A DNA stretch of 64,000 nucleotides from a virus: the IMG/VR virus record IMGVR_UViG_3300042923_000569, positions 259,772 through 323,771 of that record; one strand, 5' to 3'. Below are positions 44,349 through 51,340 of the stretch, piece by piece. The position numbers and the translations under genes are program-made. Positions within the stretch are counted from its first letter, which is position 1; the number at the start of each line of letters is the position of its first letter. The notes beneath the pieces were generated by a model, which ran no database searches, had not been told where the DNA came from, and saw only the letters and a program-made list of their open reading frames with translations.

Positions 44349-44807
44349 TTATACTATTTTATCGATAGCATCCAGATCAAACGCCTGCTCTGAACCAGGC
44401 ACGTGCGTTGAAGAAGTAAAGATAAAGTTTCCTGCTGGTGTTTCTTCGAACCGTTGACCCGGATGTGCGGTGAGATAACGATTTTCCTCACCATCAGGCC
44501 ATTCAATACCAACGGTTTTAACAGTTCCGCTTTCGTAGTTAATTTCGAATGCAGTTACATCTACGCCTTTTAAACGTGTTTTCCAATCGTATGAAGATGC
44601 AAAAGTTTCATCAGCAACAAGTTGTGCTGTTGGAAGAAATGCAATTCCAAACAATTCGCGGTTGTCATCTTCGAATACTTCGTGACCATTTTCAAACATA
44701 AAGTCACGATTGTTTATAAAACTAAACCAGAATACATGTTTGATATCGAATGTTAGTACTTCGCAGTTTTCTGTTACTAAGGTAATGCTTTTGATCTTAT
44801 CTGTCAT
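44349..44807 (-). CDS. Unknown 152-aa protein
   Basis: Acidic, beta-rich (ITLVTENCEVLTFDIKHVF, VDVTAFEINYESGTVKTVG). Ends with FTSSTHVPGSEQAFDLDAID. No family recognised. Confidence 0.65.
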   Translation of the reverse strand: MTDKIKSITLVTENCEVLTFDIKHVFWFSFINNRDFMFENGHEVFEDDNRELFGIAFLPTAQLVADETFASSYDWKTRLKGVDVTAFEINYESGTVKTVGIEWPDGEENRYLTAHPGQRFEETPAGNFIFTSSTHVPGSEQAFDLDAIDKIV

Positions 44808-44815
44808 ATTGTTCC

Positions 44816-44950
44816 TTATTTGATAAAGTAGTATACTACGCTTAAGCCGATAACTACTGCTACAGTAGTAACAAGCTTCTTCAAATCATTCTTTCCAATA
44901 CTTTCTGGATTTACTGCTTTATCGGTTTCTGGATCAATTTTAATAGACAT
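44816..44950 (-). CDS. 44-aa tail-anchored membrane peptide
   Basis: MSIKIDPETDKAVNPESIGK then a single C-terminal transmembrane helix (KLVTTVAVVIGLSVVYYFI). Too short for recognition. Confidence 0.6.
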   Translation of the reverse strand: MSIKIDPETDKAVNPESIGKNDLKKLVTTVAVVIGLSVVYYFIK

Positions 44951-44953
44951 GGT

Positions 44954-45217
44954 TTACCAATCGTTAAGGATATAAATTGTTCTACACTCTGGATTATCTG
45001 CAAAAAGCTTTTCAAAGATTTTAGTCAAACCTTCAGATTCAAAGCTCATATAATCACGACTGACAGTAGTGAAGCCGGAACCATCTTGACCATAAAGACA
45101 ATCAACTTGACACATATCACATACGTCATTCCATTCATAGCCAAGTATTTCACCAACGGTATTAATATCACCAGTTGTAATGATATAATGCTGTTCAATA
45201 ATAAATGGTTCTGACAT
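44954..45217 (-). CDS. Unknown 87-aa protein
   Basis: Contains two close cysteines (DVCDMCQVDCLYGQDG) that could bind metal, then GFTTVSRDYMSFESEGL and CRTIYILNDW. Overlaps the upstream stop by one base. Confidence 0.65.
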   Translation of the reverse strand: MSEPFIIEQHYIITTGDINTVGEILGYEWNDVCDMCQVDCLYGQDGSGFTTVSRDYMSFESEGLTKIFEKLFADNPECRTIYILNDW

Positions 45218-45447
45218 TATTTTACCTTTGGAGCAGTACGTGCTGCATCATAGAATTTGTTTACTTTATTACGATAAGAAATTGCAGCATCAAATGCAGT
45301 ACTGTCAATCCCTTCTTTCATGATGCGAATAACACCGTCTTCATATTCATAAAATTCTTTATTGATATAAGCAAGCACCGTAGTGCGGTGACCTTTAAGA
45401 CGCTGAAGGCTCATTTTCTGTAGTACTTTATCTTCTAACTGTTTCAT
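45217..45447 (-). CDS. Unknown 76-aa protein
   Basis: Helical and basic (LEDKVLQKMSLQRLKGHRTT, AISYRNKVNKFYDAARTAP). ATGA overlap with the secreted protein upstream. No family recognised. Confidence 0.65.
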   Translation of the reverse strand: MKQLEDKVLQKMSLQRLKGHRTTVLAYINKEFYEYEDGVIRIMKEGIDSTAFDAAISYRNKVNKFYDAARTAPKVK

Positions 45448-45701
45448 TTGGACGTCCTAATTTTACAACTAGCATTGATATAACTAAATGCATCACCATC
45501 AGTATCAATACCAGAAATGATTTTTTTATCATAACTTAAAATATACGAAATAGCATCAACATCACCGTAACCCGTACAGTACAGTGTAAAGTACTTGTAA
45601 CCGGGTGGAACAGTATACTTAGTTGATGGCTCATCAATACGATCCGCTAATGCAGAAGTACTGAATATCGATAACATTAATACCAGAAACATCTTACTCA
45701 T
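45444..45701 (-). CDS. Secreted 85-aa protein with signal peptide
   Basis: ATG 45701 (MSKMFLVLMLSIFSTSALA) with GGTGA upstream; typical Sec signal peptide, A-x-A at residues 17-19. Mature part has two cysteines (LYCTGYGD and ASCKIRTSK), likely a disulphide. Periplasmic. Confidence 0.7.
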   Translation of the reverse strand: MSKMFLVLMLSIFSTSALADRIDEPSTKYTVPPGYKYFTLYCTGYGDVDAISYILSYDKKIISGIDTDGDAFSYINASCKIRTSK

Positions 45702-45702
45702 A

Positions 45703-45924
45703 TTATTCACCAAATAACTCAGGTGGTTCGGTAATTGCCAGTAATTGTAAAAAATCACAACAATCGTAATGGCTTATACCATCCACCAGAACAATACGAC
45801 CACCATTAATAGGCCAGCTTTCGATTTTAACAAGACTTCTTTTATTCTCAAAATCAGTCTCTAGTACTGTACCAAGCCAAACACCTTCTGGTACATTTTC
45901 AAAGTCAGTACATTCAATCCACAT
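45703..45924 (-). CDS. Unknown 73-aa protein
   Basis: MWIECTDFENVPEGVWLGTV, VKIESWPINGGRIVLVDG and ISHYDCCDFLQLLA: small beta barrel with a Cys pair. Two bases before the secreted-protein start. Confidence 0.65.
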   Translation of the reverse strand: MWIECTDFENVPEGVWLGTVLETDFENKRSLVKIESWPINGGRIVLVDGISHYDCCDFLQLLAITEPPELFGE

Positions 45925-45942
45925 GATTATAGTACTCTTAAT

Positions 45943-46029
45943 TGGTACGGGTGATGAGATTCGAACTCACAAGACCTAAGTCTGAGGGATTTTAAATCCC
46001 TTGCGTACTGCCAATACCGCCACACCCGC
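45943..46029 (-). tRNA. tRNA-Leu(UAA) copy 1
   Basis: Class II, encoded CCA. Acceptor GCGGGTG/CACCCGT, anticodon arm AGGGA-TTTAAAA-TCCCT (TAA). Confidence 0.94.
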
Positions 46030-46044
46030 ATTTAAATTTATAAT

Positions 46045-46488
46045 TTAGTAAGTACTTTCTAAAGGAAGAAAAGAGCTAGCGTTCTCGCTATGCAAGTCGC
46101 TCATTTTTCCCCAAAAGGACATTGAACCTGCGATTCCATAACCAGCAGAGAGCATACCTGAAAAATTAGACTTAATCAAGCGTTTATTCATTTCAGTATA
46201 AAGTTTCTTACCATAACCCATACCACGAAAATCAGGCTTAATATAAATTTGGATATTGGTATCGAAATAACTCCAACGATATTCTTCATTATGGAAAACT
46301 ACACCAATGTTATTACCTGTATCATCCTGGATAATAATTAAATCCGAGGATACAGCAACATCTTCATCAAAAGTTATATCCTGAAGACAACTAATTAATG
46401 TCCAAGCTGGAGATTCATAAAGTCCAGAATCAATTGCTAGTTGTGCAAGTTGTTTAATGCAAAATTCATCAGTAGTTAATAATTTCAT
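46045..46488 (-). CDS. GNAT-family N-acetyltransferase
   Basis: 147 aa from ATG 46488 (TAATG overlap). Motif A is visible: strand IQIYIKPDFRGMGYGKKLYTEM with R/Q-G-M-G-Y-G, the acetyl-CoA pyrophosphate loop. IIIQDDTGNNIGVVFHNEE is the preceding beta hairpin. C-terminal GIAGSMSFWGKM fits motif B. Substrate unknown; phage GNATs may modify toxins, tRNA-linked products or host proteins. Confidence 0.82.
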   Translation of the reverse strand: MKLLTTDEFCIKQLAQLAIDSGLYESPAWTLISCLQDITFDEDVAVSSDLIIIQDDTGNNIGVVFHNEEYRWSYFDTNIQIYIKPDFRGMGYGKKLYTEMNKRLIKSNFSGMLSAGYGIAGSMSFWGKMSDLHSENASSFLPLESTY

Positions 46489-46685
46489 TACCATAATCCA
46501 GTATGAGTTACACTAAACAAACGAAGGAATGCATCAATCCAGATTACTGAATATGGTAAAGCATTACCAACTGATTTAATAAAAGTACTTAATTCGGACG
46601 CAATTACAGTTTTTATTGCAACATGCCAATGATAAAATCCAAAGAATAAAGACCAGAAGAAAATCAATACGAGTACAATGCTCAT
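46488..46685 (-). CDS. Two-helix membrane protein, 65 aa
   Basis: ATG 46685 (MSIVLVLIFFWSLFFGFYHW) overlaps the upstream TAA. First helix residues 2-18, second around 44-60 (YSVIWIDAFLRLF). No family recognised. Confidence 0.65.
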   Translation of the reverse strand: MSIVLVLIFFWSLFFGFYHWHVAIKTVIASELSTFIKSVGNALPYSVIWIDAFLRLFSVTHTGLW

Positions 46686-46885
46686 TAAATAATTTCCCAA
46701 TCTTGAACTTCTAGTTCAATATTCATGAAATCATCTTTAAGTACTTTACCATTAGTTAATTGATATACATTATTTCGTTTATCAATATAAAGTTCAATAC
46801 CATGTTCAATGAAATGTGGGCGTCTGATATAGAAGCCATTTTTAAAAGAGGTTTTTAAAAGTTGTTGGATTTCAGCAATAGTCAT
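46685..46885 (-). CDS. 66-aa protein, single-domain relative of 31905-32363
   Basis: TIAEIQQLLKTSFKNGFYIR, ELYIDKRNNVYQLTNG, and NIELEVQDWEII line up with the N-terminal domain of the protein at 31905-32363. A compact alpha/beta domain of unknown role, present as one free and one fused copy. Confidence 0.7.
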   Translation of the reverse strand: MTIAEIQQLLKTSFKNGFYIRRPHFIEHGIELYIDKRNNVYQLTNGKVLKDDFMNIELEVQDWEII

Positions 46886-46891
46886 AGGTTC

Positions 46892-47044
46892 TCACTTGTT
46901 AACGAGATATGTTTCATCAATTTGGTTCTGAGAAATTATACGACCTATTCCTTCATGTATTGCGTTTGATACTACTAGTAGTACTATGACAACTAACAAA
47001 CCAAAAAGTACAAAGCATGAATTTCTTTTTAAGAAATGAATCAT
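46892..47044 (-). CDS. 50-aa single-span membrane protein
   Basis: MIHFLKRNSCFVLFGLLVVI then a Val/Leu-rich helix to about residue 28 and a polar tail. Opens after a terminator-type hairpin at 47057-47095. Confidence 0.6.
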   Translation of the reverse strand: MIHFLKRNSCFVLFGLLVVIVLLVVSNAIHEGIGRIISQNQIDETYLVNK

Positions 47045-47056
47045 AATTTATTTCTC

Positions 47057-47345
47057 TATTCTCAATTAAAAACTACAAGACTCCGTACTGACCGGAGATC
47101 TCTACTTGTAGAAGGTTTGTGTGGTTGGGGGTATCAACACAGTTAAGGCCAAATTCCCATTCTCGCCACGTCAAGATGTAAGTACTCTTACATTAGAGTT
47201 TGTTTTACCGCGATTAACTGGCTACATTCGAGGATAACCAATCCCCTAGCTACGATCAAGTAGCGTGGTTCTTTTTATTTCAAAAGGTGCACACCCTGTT
47301 AATTCAGGCTTTCTATCTTTACGGGATAGTTTTTTGAATTATCCT
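47057..47345 (-). ncRNA. Candidate structured RNA, ~290 nt
   Basis: Gene-free. Its left end is a strong terminator: CTACAAG...CTTGTAG plus TTTTT (47064-47103) enclosing CTCCG...CGGAG. Further right are short inverted repeats (CTATCCCGTAAAG/CTTTACGGGATAG-type near 47310). Between tRNA-Met and the small membrane gene. Confidence 0.4.
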
Positions 47346-47368
47346 TACTGGATAACTGTGTGGGTATT

Positions 47369-47445
47369 TGGTGGTCCCAGCAGGACTCGAACCTGCGACC
47401 AAAGAATTATGAGTTCTCTGCTCTAACCAACTGAGCTATAGGACC
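47369..47445 (-). tRNA. tRNA-Met/Ile2(CAU)
   Basis: Encoded CCA. Acceptor GGTCCTA/TGGGACC, anticodon arm GAGAA-CTCATAA-TTCTT (CAT). Third CAU tRNA of the window; one of the two non-initiators is probably tRNA-Ile2. Confidence 0.93.
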
Positions 47446-47452
47446 GAATTAA

Positions 47453-47602
47453 TTATTTCTTTTCTTCGCCGCAGTACTCGCATTGTACTACTTCAGTTGG
47501 TTCACCACCTTCTTCACCAGTGATAAACTCTGATGGGATGGATTGTTTCTGGTAGTTATGTCCTGCACCAGATGCTGAACACTCATTATATGGGAATGAC
47601 AT
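47453..47602 (-). CDS. 49-aa zinc-knuckle-like protein
   Basis: NECSASGAGHNYQKQ at the start and QCEYCGEEKK at the end provide Cys, His, Cys, Cys. Starts one base before the DnaJ-type zinc gene stops. Confidence 0.6.
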   Translation of the reverse strand: MSFPYNECSASGAGHNYQKQSIPSEFITGEEGGEPTEVVQCEYCGEEKK

Positions 47603-47603
47603 A

Positions 47604-47816
47604 TTAACCTCTTTTACGACGCATTAATTTACGTAAAGCTAAAAATGGATTAGCTGGTTCTTTTACAGCTTCTTTTACTTTACCAAAAGATTCTTCTGAA
47701 AGTACTTTACTGTTTGTTTGAACGATTCCGGTAGTATTACAAGGATGACATTCATACATCATACCATCACCAGCATAATGCCAGCCATCACCATTACAAG
47801 AAGTACACTTATCCAT
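47604..47816 (-). CDS. DnaJ-type zinc-finger protein, 70 aa
   Basis: KCTSCNGDGWHYAGDG and ECHPCNTTGIVQ are two C-x-x-C-x-G-x-G half-sites, one complete DnaJ central-domain zinc module. The C-terminal basic helix (ALRKLMRRKRG) may bind nucleic acid. No J-domain present. Confidence 0.75.
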   Translation of the reverse strand: MDKCTSCNGDGWHYAGDGMMYECHPCNTTGIVQTNSKVLSEESFGKVKEAVKEPANPFLALRKLMRRKRG

Positions 47817-47840
47817 GATAATCTCTCTTAATTAAAAGGG

Positions 47841-47950
47841 TGCATAAAGTAGGGTTCGAACCTACAAGGGAACCTCGCGGCTGCTCCCGAAGTCCTATCT
47901 TCGCTTTCGCTATTGTCGGACTCTCCGTTTACCAATTCCGGCATTTATGC
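47841..47950 (-). tRNA. Class-II tRNA with 22-nt anticodon loop
   Basis: 110 nt. Acceptor GCATAAA/TTTATGC perfect, D-arm CCGGAATTGGTAAACGG, T-arm GTAGG-TTCGAAC-CCTAC. Anticodon stem AGTCC/GGACT encloses GACAATA-GCGAAAGC-GAAGATA (a GNRA mini-hairpin in the loop). The variable arm is also a hairpin with a GCGA loop. Amino-acid identity unclear (Leu-like D-arm). Confidence 0.6.
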
Positions 47951-47952
47951 AT

Positions 47953-48037
47953 TGGTGCGTCTGGTCGGACTCGAACCGACAAGCCATACGGCGGGGGATT
48001 TTAAATCCCCTGTGTTTACCAATTTCACCACAGACGC
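47953..48037 (-). tRNA. tRNA-Leu(UAA) copy 2
   Basis: Class II, encoded CCA. Acceptor GCGTCTG/CAGACGC, anticodon arm GGGGA-TTTAAAA-TCCCC (TAA). Body different from copy 1. Confidence 0.94.
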
Positions 48038-48120
48038 TTTGTTCATCTTATATAAGTGTAGGCGTGTTCCGACGACCTCGTGTTAGTTGCTCGACATATT
48101 ATGTCGCTACCTTTAGTGCG

Positions 48121-48206
48121 GCGGGTAGAGGGAATCGAACCCCCGTAGCGATGAAACGCATTGACTAAGCTAGCACGTCAATTGAGGTCGCCAACCTCAT
48201 ACCCGC
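48121..48206 (-). tRNA. Class-II tRNA, Ser(GCU)-like with 11-nt loop
   Basis: Acceptor GCGGGTA/TACCCGC, T-arm GGGGG-TTCGATT-CCCTC, variable arm GCG...CGC. Anticodon stem TTGAC/GTCAA encloses GTGCTAGCTTA; T-GCT-A would be the anticodon, leaving four extra bases. D-loop is very short (TGGCG). Confidence 0.55.
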
Positions 48207-48250
48207 ATCGATAATCGATGAACCACTAAAGCTCACTTATATTTTAAATT

Positions 48251-48326
48251 TGGTGCAGACAGCAGGATTCTAACCTGCGTCCATACATTCGGAATGTATG
48301 TGTTTTGACCCATAAACTATATCTGC
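48251..48326 (-). tRNA. tRNA-Arg(CCG)
   Basis: Encoded CCA. Acceptor GCAGATA/TGTCTGC, anticodon loop TTCCGAA (CCG) with one extra base before the stem, T-loop TTAGAAT (C56 changed to A). Confidence 0.8.
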
Positions 48327-48327
48327 T

Positions 48328-48402
48328 TGGTGCCCCTGACAGGATTCGAACCCGCGAATCACGGTTTTAGGGACCGCTGTTCTACCATAGAACGGCAGGG
48401 GC
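48328..48402 (-). tRNA. Amber suppressor tRNA(CUA)
   Basis: Encoded CCA. Acceptor GCCCCTG/CAGGGGC, D-arm GTTC/GAAC, anticodon arm GCGGT-CCCTAAA-ACCGT, T-arm GCGGG-TTCGAAT-CCTGT. Anticodon is CTA, complementary to UAG. Position 33 is C instead of the near-universal U. The anticodon arm resembles tRNA-Trp (GGTCTCCAAAACC) with two changes, suggesting origin from tRNA-Trp; charging is unknown. Confidence 0.8.
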
Positions 48403-48422
48403 GTTGTTGTCTTGATGTATCT

Positions 48423-48451
48423 ATTATACCACAGTTTTTCGAGCCGTTTCA
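48423..48451 (-). promoter_or_regulatory. tRNA-type promoter
   Basis: TGAAAC (48446-48451), 17 nt ending TGTGG, TATAAT (48423-48428), heading the suppressor/Arg/Ser-like/Leu tRNA group. Confidence 0.8.
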
Positions 48452-48486
48452 ATTTTTTCTTCAATTTTCAACGGCTTGGGCAAAAA

Positions 48487-48756
48487 TCAATCAGTACTGT
48501 TACGTAGCTCAATGCAATGTGAGATATAAGTTCCTACCCACCAGCATAGTACTACAAGATTTACTACAGGTAAACTGCAAACTAAAATTATCGCTACAGT
48601 TAAACCCCAAATATTTCCGAAGCTATAACCAAACTTCGGGTCAGGCTTACAATATCCTAATAAACAAAGAATATCGTATACTGCAAAACAAAGGAACATT
48701 ACAATTCCAATTGTTAAACATAGCCAGAGATACCCATACCAAATAGTTAATAACAT
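48487..48756 (-). CDS. Multi-span membrane protein, 89 aa
   Basis: Three hydrophobic segments (YGYLWLCLTIGIVMFLCF, IWGLTVAIILVCSLPVV, VLCWWVGTYIS). Cys-rich. No family recognised. Confidence 0.7.
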   Translation of the reverse strand: MLLTIWYGYLWLCLTIGIVMFLCFAVYDILCLLGYCKPDPKFGYSFGNIWGLTVAIILVCSLPVVNLVVLCWWVGTYISHCIELRNSTD

Positions 48757-48764
48757 AGGTATCC

Positions 48765-49028
48765 TTAGTACTGGTAGCGTTCAACAAACTTGTTCTGACG
48801 AACATCGAACACATGATGCCAAACATCAGTTGGTTCAAGCTGAACTACATCGATAATGAAACCTTCTTCAGTATCGCCAGTCCATGTATCTTCGAACATA
48901 TATGGACGATTAATCCACACACGAACGGTTCCATCTAAATCAATGGTTACATAACGAACATGTGAATGAACTTTAATAACTTGACCATTAATATTACAGT
49001 CAAGAAAAAGCTGTTCTTTCATTTTCAT
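48765..49028 (-). CDS. Tandem paralogue 2 (YVTIDLDGTVRVW)
   Basis: RYVTIDLDGTVRVWINRPYM, EEGFIIDVVQLEP, DVWHHVFDVRQNKFVERYQ. The upstream gene has FISIDMAGRVEFWLELPYM and TWTKLYSVDTHSFVDMY at the same places. A recent-looking tandem duplication of a beta-sandwich-like protein. Confidence 0.7.
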   Translation of the reverse strand: MKMKEQLFLDCNINGQVIKVHSHVRYVTIDLDGTVRVWINRPYMFEDTWTGDTEEGFIIDVVQLEPTDVWHHVFDVRQNKFVERYQY

Positions 49029-49037
49029 ATCATAACC

Positions 49038-49301
49038 TTAATCGTAATACATGTCAACAAAAGAATGTGTGTCAACTGAATAAAGTTTTGTCCAGGTGTC
49101 ACCATCTTCCATTGTTACCTGATACGCCCTGATGCTACTGGAACGGTCATGATACCAGTACCCTTCTGACATGTATGGAAGCTCAAGCCAGAATTCTACA
49201 CGCCCTGCCATATCAATTGAAATGAATTTAACACCGAATGGAACTGAGAGTTCTGCACCATTGACGGTGCAAATCGTTTCGTTCTTTGCAAGTACTTTCA
49301 T
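49038..49301 (-). CDS. Tandem paralogue 1 (FISIDMAGRVEFW)
   Basis: 87 aa, same length and layout as the next gene, nine bases apart. Beta-rich (ICTVNGAELSVPFGVKFIS). Own promoter at 49334-49363. Confidence 0.7.
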   Translation of the reverse strand: MKVLAKNETICTVNGAELSVPFGVKFISIDMAGRVEFWLELPYMSEGYWYHDRSSSIRAYQVTMEDGDTWTKLYSVDTHSFVDMYYD

Positions 49302-49333
49302 TTTATTTTTTACTCTTTCGTGTCGATGAAAAG

Positions 49334-49363
49334 ATTATACTCTTAAAACATGGCACTAATCAA
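49334..49363 (-). promoter_or_regulatory. Sigma70-like promoter
   Basis: TTGATT (49358-49363), 18-nt spacer, TATAAT (49334-49339). Confidence 0.6.
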
Positions 49364-49479
49364 GGCTTTTTTTGATCTTTTTTAAGCTCGTGTACGGGCA
49401 TCTGAGGGGTTTTTGTGGCTTCCCTGATGCGGTCAAGCATTGACTGCTTCGGCTTCTCTGGCTGCTTTTCGTTGCTCAT
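49360..49479 (-). CDS. Possible 39-aa basic peptide
   Basis: ATG 49479 (MSNEKQPEKPKQSMLDRIRE) lies inside the 3' end of the gene at 49433-49804. Lys/Pro-rich, likely disordered. Weak ribosome-binding signal, so uncertain. Confidence 0.4.
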   Translation of the reverse strand: MSNEKQPEKPKQSMLDRIREATKTPQMPVHELKKDQKKP

Positions 49480-49804
49480 AGCGTTTCGTCCATTCGTCGT
49501 GTTGGTAGGATACCCAAAAATATACCCATGATATATTTTCAGGTGTCGCAAGCTTTTGCTGATTTAAATGATTAATTACAAATTGAATATCATCATCTTC
49601 ATTCATATCATGAGCATCATATTCAAGTGCTTCATCATAATGTCGGTACTGAATGCTACCCATACGTTCTATTGGAGTATCATTACTATCTAGCCAGAAA
49701 AACTCTATCTCAACTATTTCATGCCATCTAATAGTGCCAAGTGAGTTACTATCTGGATATTCAACCCATTCTTGTGTTATATACTCCCATAAAAGTACTT
49801 TCAT
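49433..49804 (-). CDS. Unknown 123-aa acidic protein
   Basis: Trp-rich start (MKVLLWEYITQEWVEYPDSN), acidic middle (DEALEYDAHDMNEDDDIQF), basic helical C-terminus (KRYEQRKAAREAEAV). Four-base overlap with the upstream FQQ gene (ATGA). Confidence 0.7.
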   Translation of the reverse strand: MKVLLWEYITQEWVEYPDSNSLGTIRWHEIVEIEFFWLDSNDTPIERMGSIQYRHYDEALEYDAHDMNEDDDIQFVINHLNQQKLATPENISWVYFWVSYQHDEWTKRYEQRKAAREAEAVNA

Positions 49805-50160
49805 AGTATTAACTCATGGTATTTTTTAATTTCAGCAAAATCATCAAAGTCAAAGTTTGCTGCTAAGAAATTTTTAGTACTTTCTTGAAAATGAGATTCT
49901 TCGGTATATTGATCTAATAGATCTAAATCCACTCTTCCACCACCGGTATAAATTAAAACTATATCATTCTGGTGAATGTACAATGTTCCTACATCTACAA
50001 AAAGGCATATATGTTTGTCAAGTATTGACAGTTCGAAACCACCCTCGGTAATATTTGTGTCTTCTAAAAATGCCCAAGTTACCCACTTAATAGGTTTGCC
50101 GTACAGGAGTGTATAGTTTACATAAATGTCATTTAATGCTTTTAGTACTTGTTCTCTCAT
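49801..50160 (-). CDS. FQQ-family protein, 119 aa
   Basis: Beta-rich first part (FELSILDKHICLFVDVGTLY), then YTEESHFQESTKNFLAANFD (about residues 82-101) and helix DDFAEIKKYHELI. The second Q is E here. Overlaps the next gene by ATGA. Confidence 0.75.
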   Translation of the reverse strand: MREQVLKALNDIYVNYTLLYGKPIKWVTWAFLEDTNITEGGFELSILDKHICLFVDVGTLYIHQNDIVLIYTGGGRVDLDLLDQYTEESHFQESTKNFLAANFDFDDFAEIKKYHELIL

Positions 50161-50177
50161 TACACTATCCTACAAAA

Positions 50178-50204
50178 ACAAAAAACCCAAGACTTAGCTT
50201 GGGT
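50178..50204 (-). terminator. Hairpin terminator after tRNA-Arg(UCU)
   Basis: Minus strand AACCCAAG-CTAAGT-CTTGGGTT then TTTTG. Confidence 0.85.
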
Positions 50205-50217
50205 TAATTTAAATTGG

Positions 50218-50289
50218 CATCCCGTATAGGAATCGAACCTATATCGATAGCTTAGAAGGCTACTGCTCTATCCATTGAGCTAACGGGAC
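50218..50289 (-). tRNA. tRNA-Arg(UCU)
   Basis: 72 nt. Acceptor GTCCCGT/ACGGGAT, anticodon arm GTAGC-CTTCTAA-GCTAT (TCT), G73. Confidence 0.94.
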
Positions 50290-50321
50290 ATAGTACTACT
50301 TTGTAGTACTTTTATTTATTC

Positions 50322-50663
50322 TTATTCAGTTTCGTTAAATTCACTGAATGTCATTACTGCACGTTGGTTTTTACCATTAAAATAATAGGTACAGGCAACA
50401 TCACCTGATTCTTCACCATGACGAATACACGTCAACAGAATTCCCGGTAAAGATAAGCTTAATTTAGTTAAATCTTCTATTTCATCATACCAAACAGCAT
50501 CACTATCAGTGCAAATCTGGTTGTTACGGATAAAGAATGATTCACCCGAAACTACATCTTTAAGTGCAGCTTGAATATAATTCAAATCAACTTTAGCATC
50601 TTTAATACCTGGTGGTAATGTATGTAGTTTAGCAGTAATTGAAAATGATGATGAGTAACCCAT
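50322..50663 (-). CDS. Unknown 113-aa protein
   Basis: MGYSSSFSITAKLHTLPPGI, DAVWYDEIEDLTKLSLSLP, CIRHGEESGDVACTYYFNG. Two Cys and a Gly-rich start; beta-rich overall. No family recognised. Confidence 0.7.
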   Translation of the reverse strand: MGYSSSFSITAKLHTLPPGIKDAKVDLNYIQAALKDVVSGESFFIRNNQICTDSDAVWYDEIEDLTKLSLSLPGILLTCIRHGEESGDVACTYYFNGKNQRAVMTFSEFNETE

Positions 50664-50665
50664 TA

Positions 50666-50860
50666 TTAAACCTCTGTTGTTTCCTGAACTTCTAGTTCAA
50701 GTACATTATCTAAATCTTCAGTACTACAAGTATCAAGCCATTCCTGACGTTCTTCAGCACTTTCGAAAATAAAAATACTATCCTTGTATTCGAAGCCATA
50801 TGGAACACCATATTCAGCTTCTAAATCATCACGTAGATTAACCGAATCCTTCGTAATCAT
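50666..50860 (-). CDS. Unknown 64-aa acidic protein
   Basis: NLRDDLEAEYGVPYGFEYKD, then IFIFESAEERQEWLDTCSTE. Small alpha/beta. No family recognised. Confidence 0.65.
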   Translation of the reverse strand: MITKDSVNLRDDLEAEYGVPYGFEYKDSIFIFESAEERQEWLDTCSTEDLDNVLELEVQETTEV

Positions 50861-50872
50861 ATTGTATCCTTG

Positions 50873-51298
50873 TTAAAGTTGAAGTTCCATGAACTTCTGC
50901 ATAAGTAAATCATAATCATCAATTACAGTACTAGTTTTAGTTTCTGATACTTGTTTGTAATCATTTAAACTAATAATGTAAGTCCAACCTGTACAATAAC
51001 CATATCCACTAAATTCAGCAATGATATGGTCGTTTGATTGAATTCCTTCATTCGTTGAATATGCTTTCGCAAAAGAATGAACGAATCCAAGAGATTCACT
51101 ACCCCGAAGAATAGATGATACATGTTCACGAGCATTAATTGTTGAACGAATAAAAGAATACCATTGATTTCTTTTATCAAAGCCATAGTCATAAAGATCA
51201 ATTTCCTGTGCAGGAGAATGATCTTGAAAAACCAGAGTACAAATATCTTTTGTTTTTTCTGTTTTCGCACTAAACAATTTAAAAGTCAGCGTAGACAT
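50873..51298 (-). CDS. Unknown 141-aa protein
   Basis: ATG 51298 (MSTLTFKLFSAKTEKTKD) with AGAGAAA upstream. Middle part QWYSFIRSTINAREHVSSIL, GRSAESLG-like helix, then beta strands (HIIAEFSGYGYCTGWTYII). No family recognised. Confidence 0.7.
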   Translation of the reverse strand: MSTLTFKLFSAKTEKTKDICTLVFQDHSPAQEIDLYDYGFDKRNQWYSFIRSTINAREHVSSILRGSESLGFVHSFAKAYSTNEGIQSNDHIIAEFSGYGYCTGWTYIISLNDYKQVSETKTSTVIDDYDLLMQKFMELQL

Positions 51299-51313
51299 GT
51301 TATTTCTCTGTTT

Positions 51314-51333
51314 ATTGGCACCCGAAGGTGCCA
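51314..51333 (-). terminator. UUCG hairpin
   Basis: Minus strand TTGGCACC-TTCG-GGTGCCAA, right after the HD-domain gene. No T-run, so possibly an RNA-stabilising or rho-type site. Confidence 0.5.
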
Positions 51334-51340
51334 ATCATTA

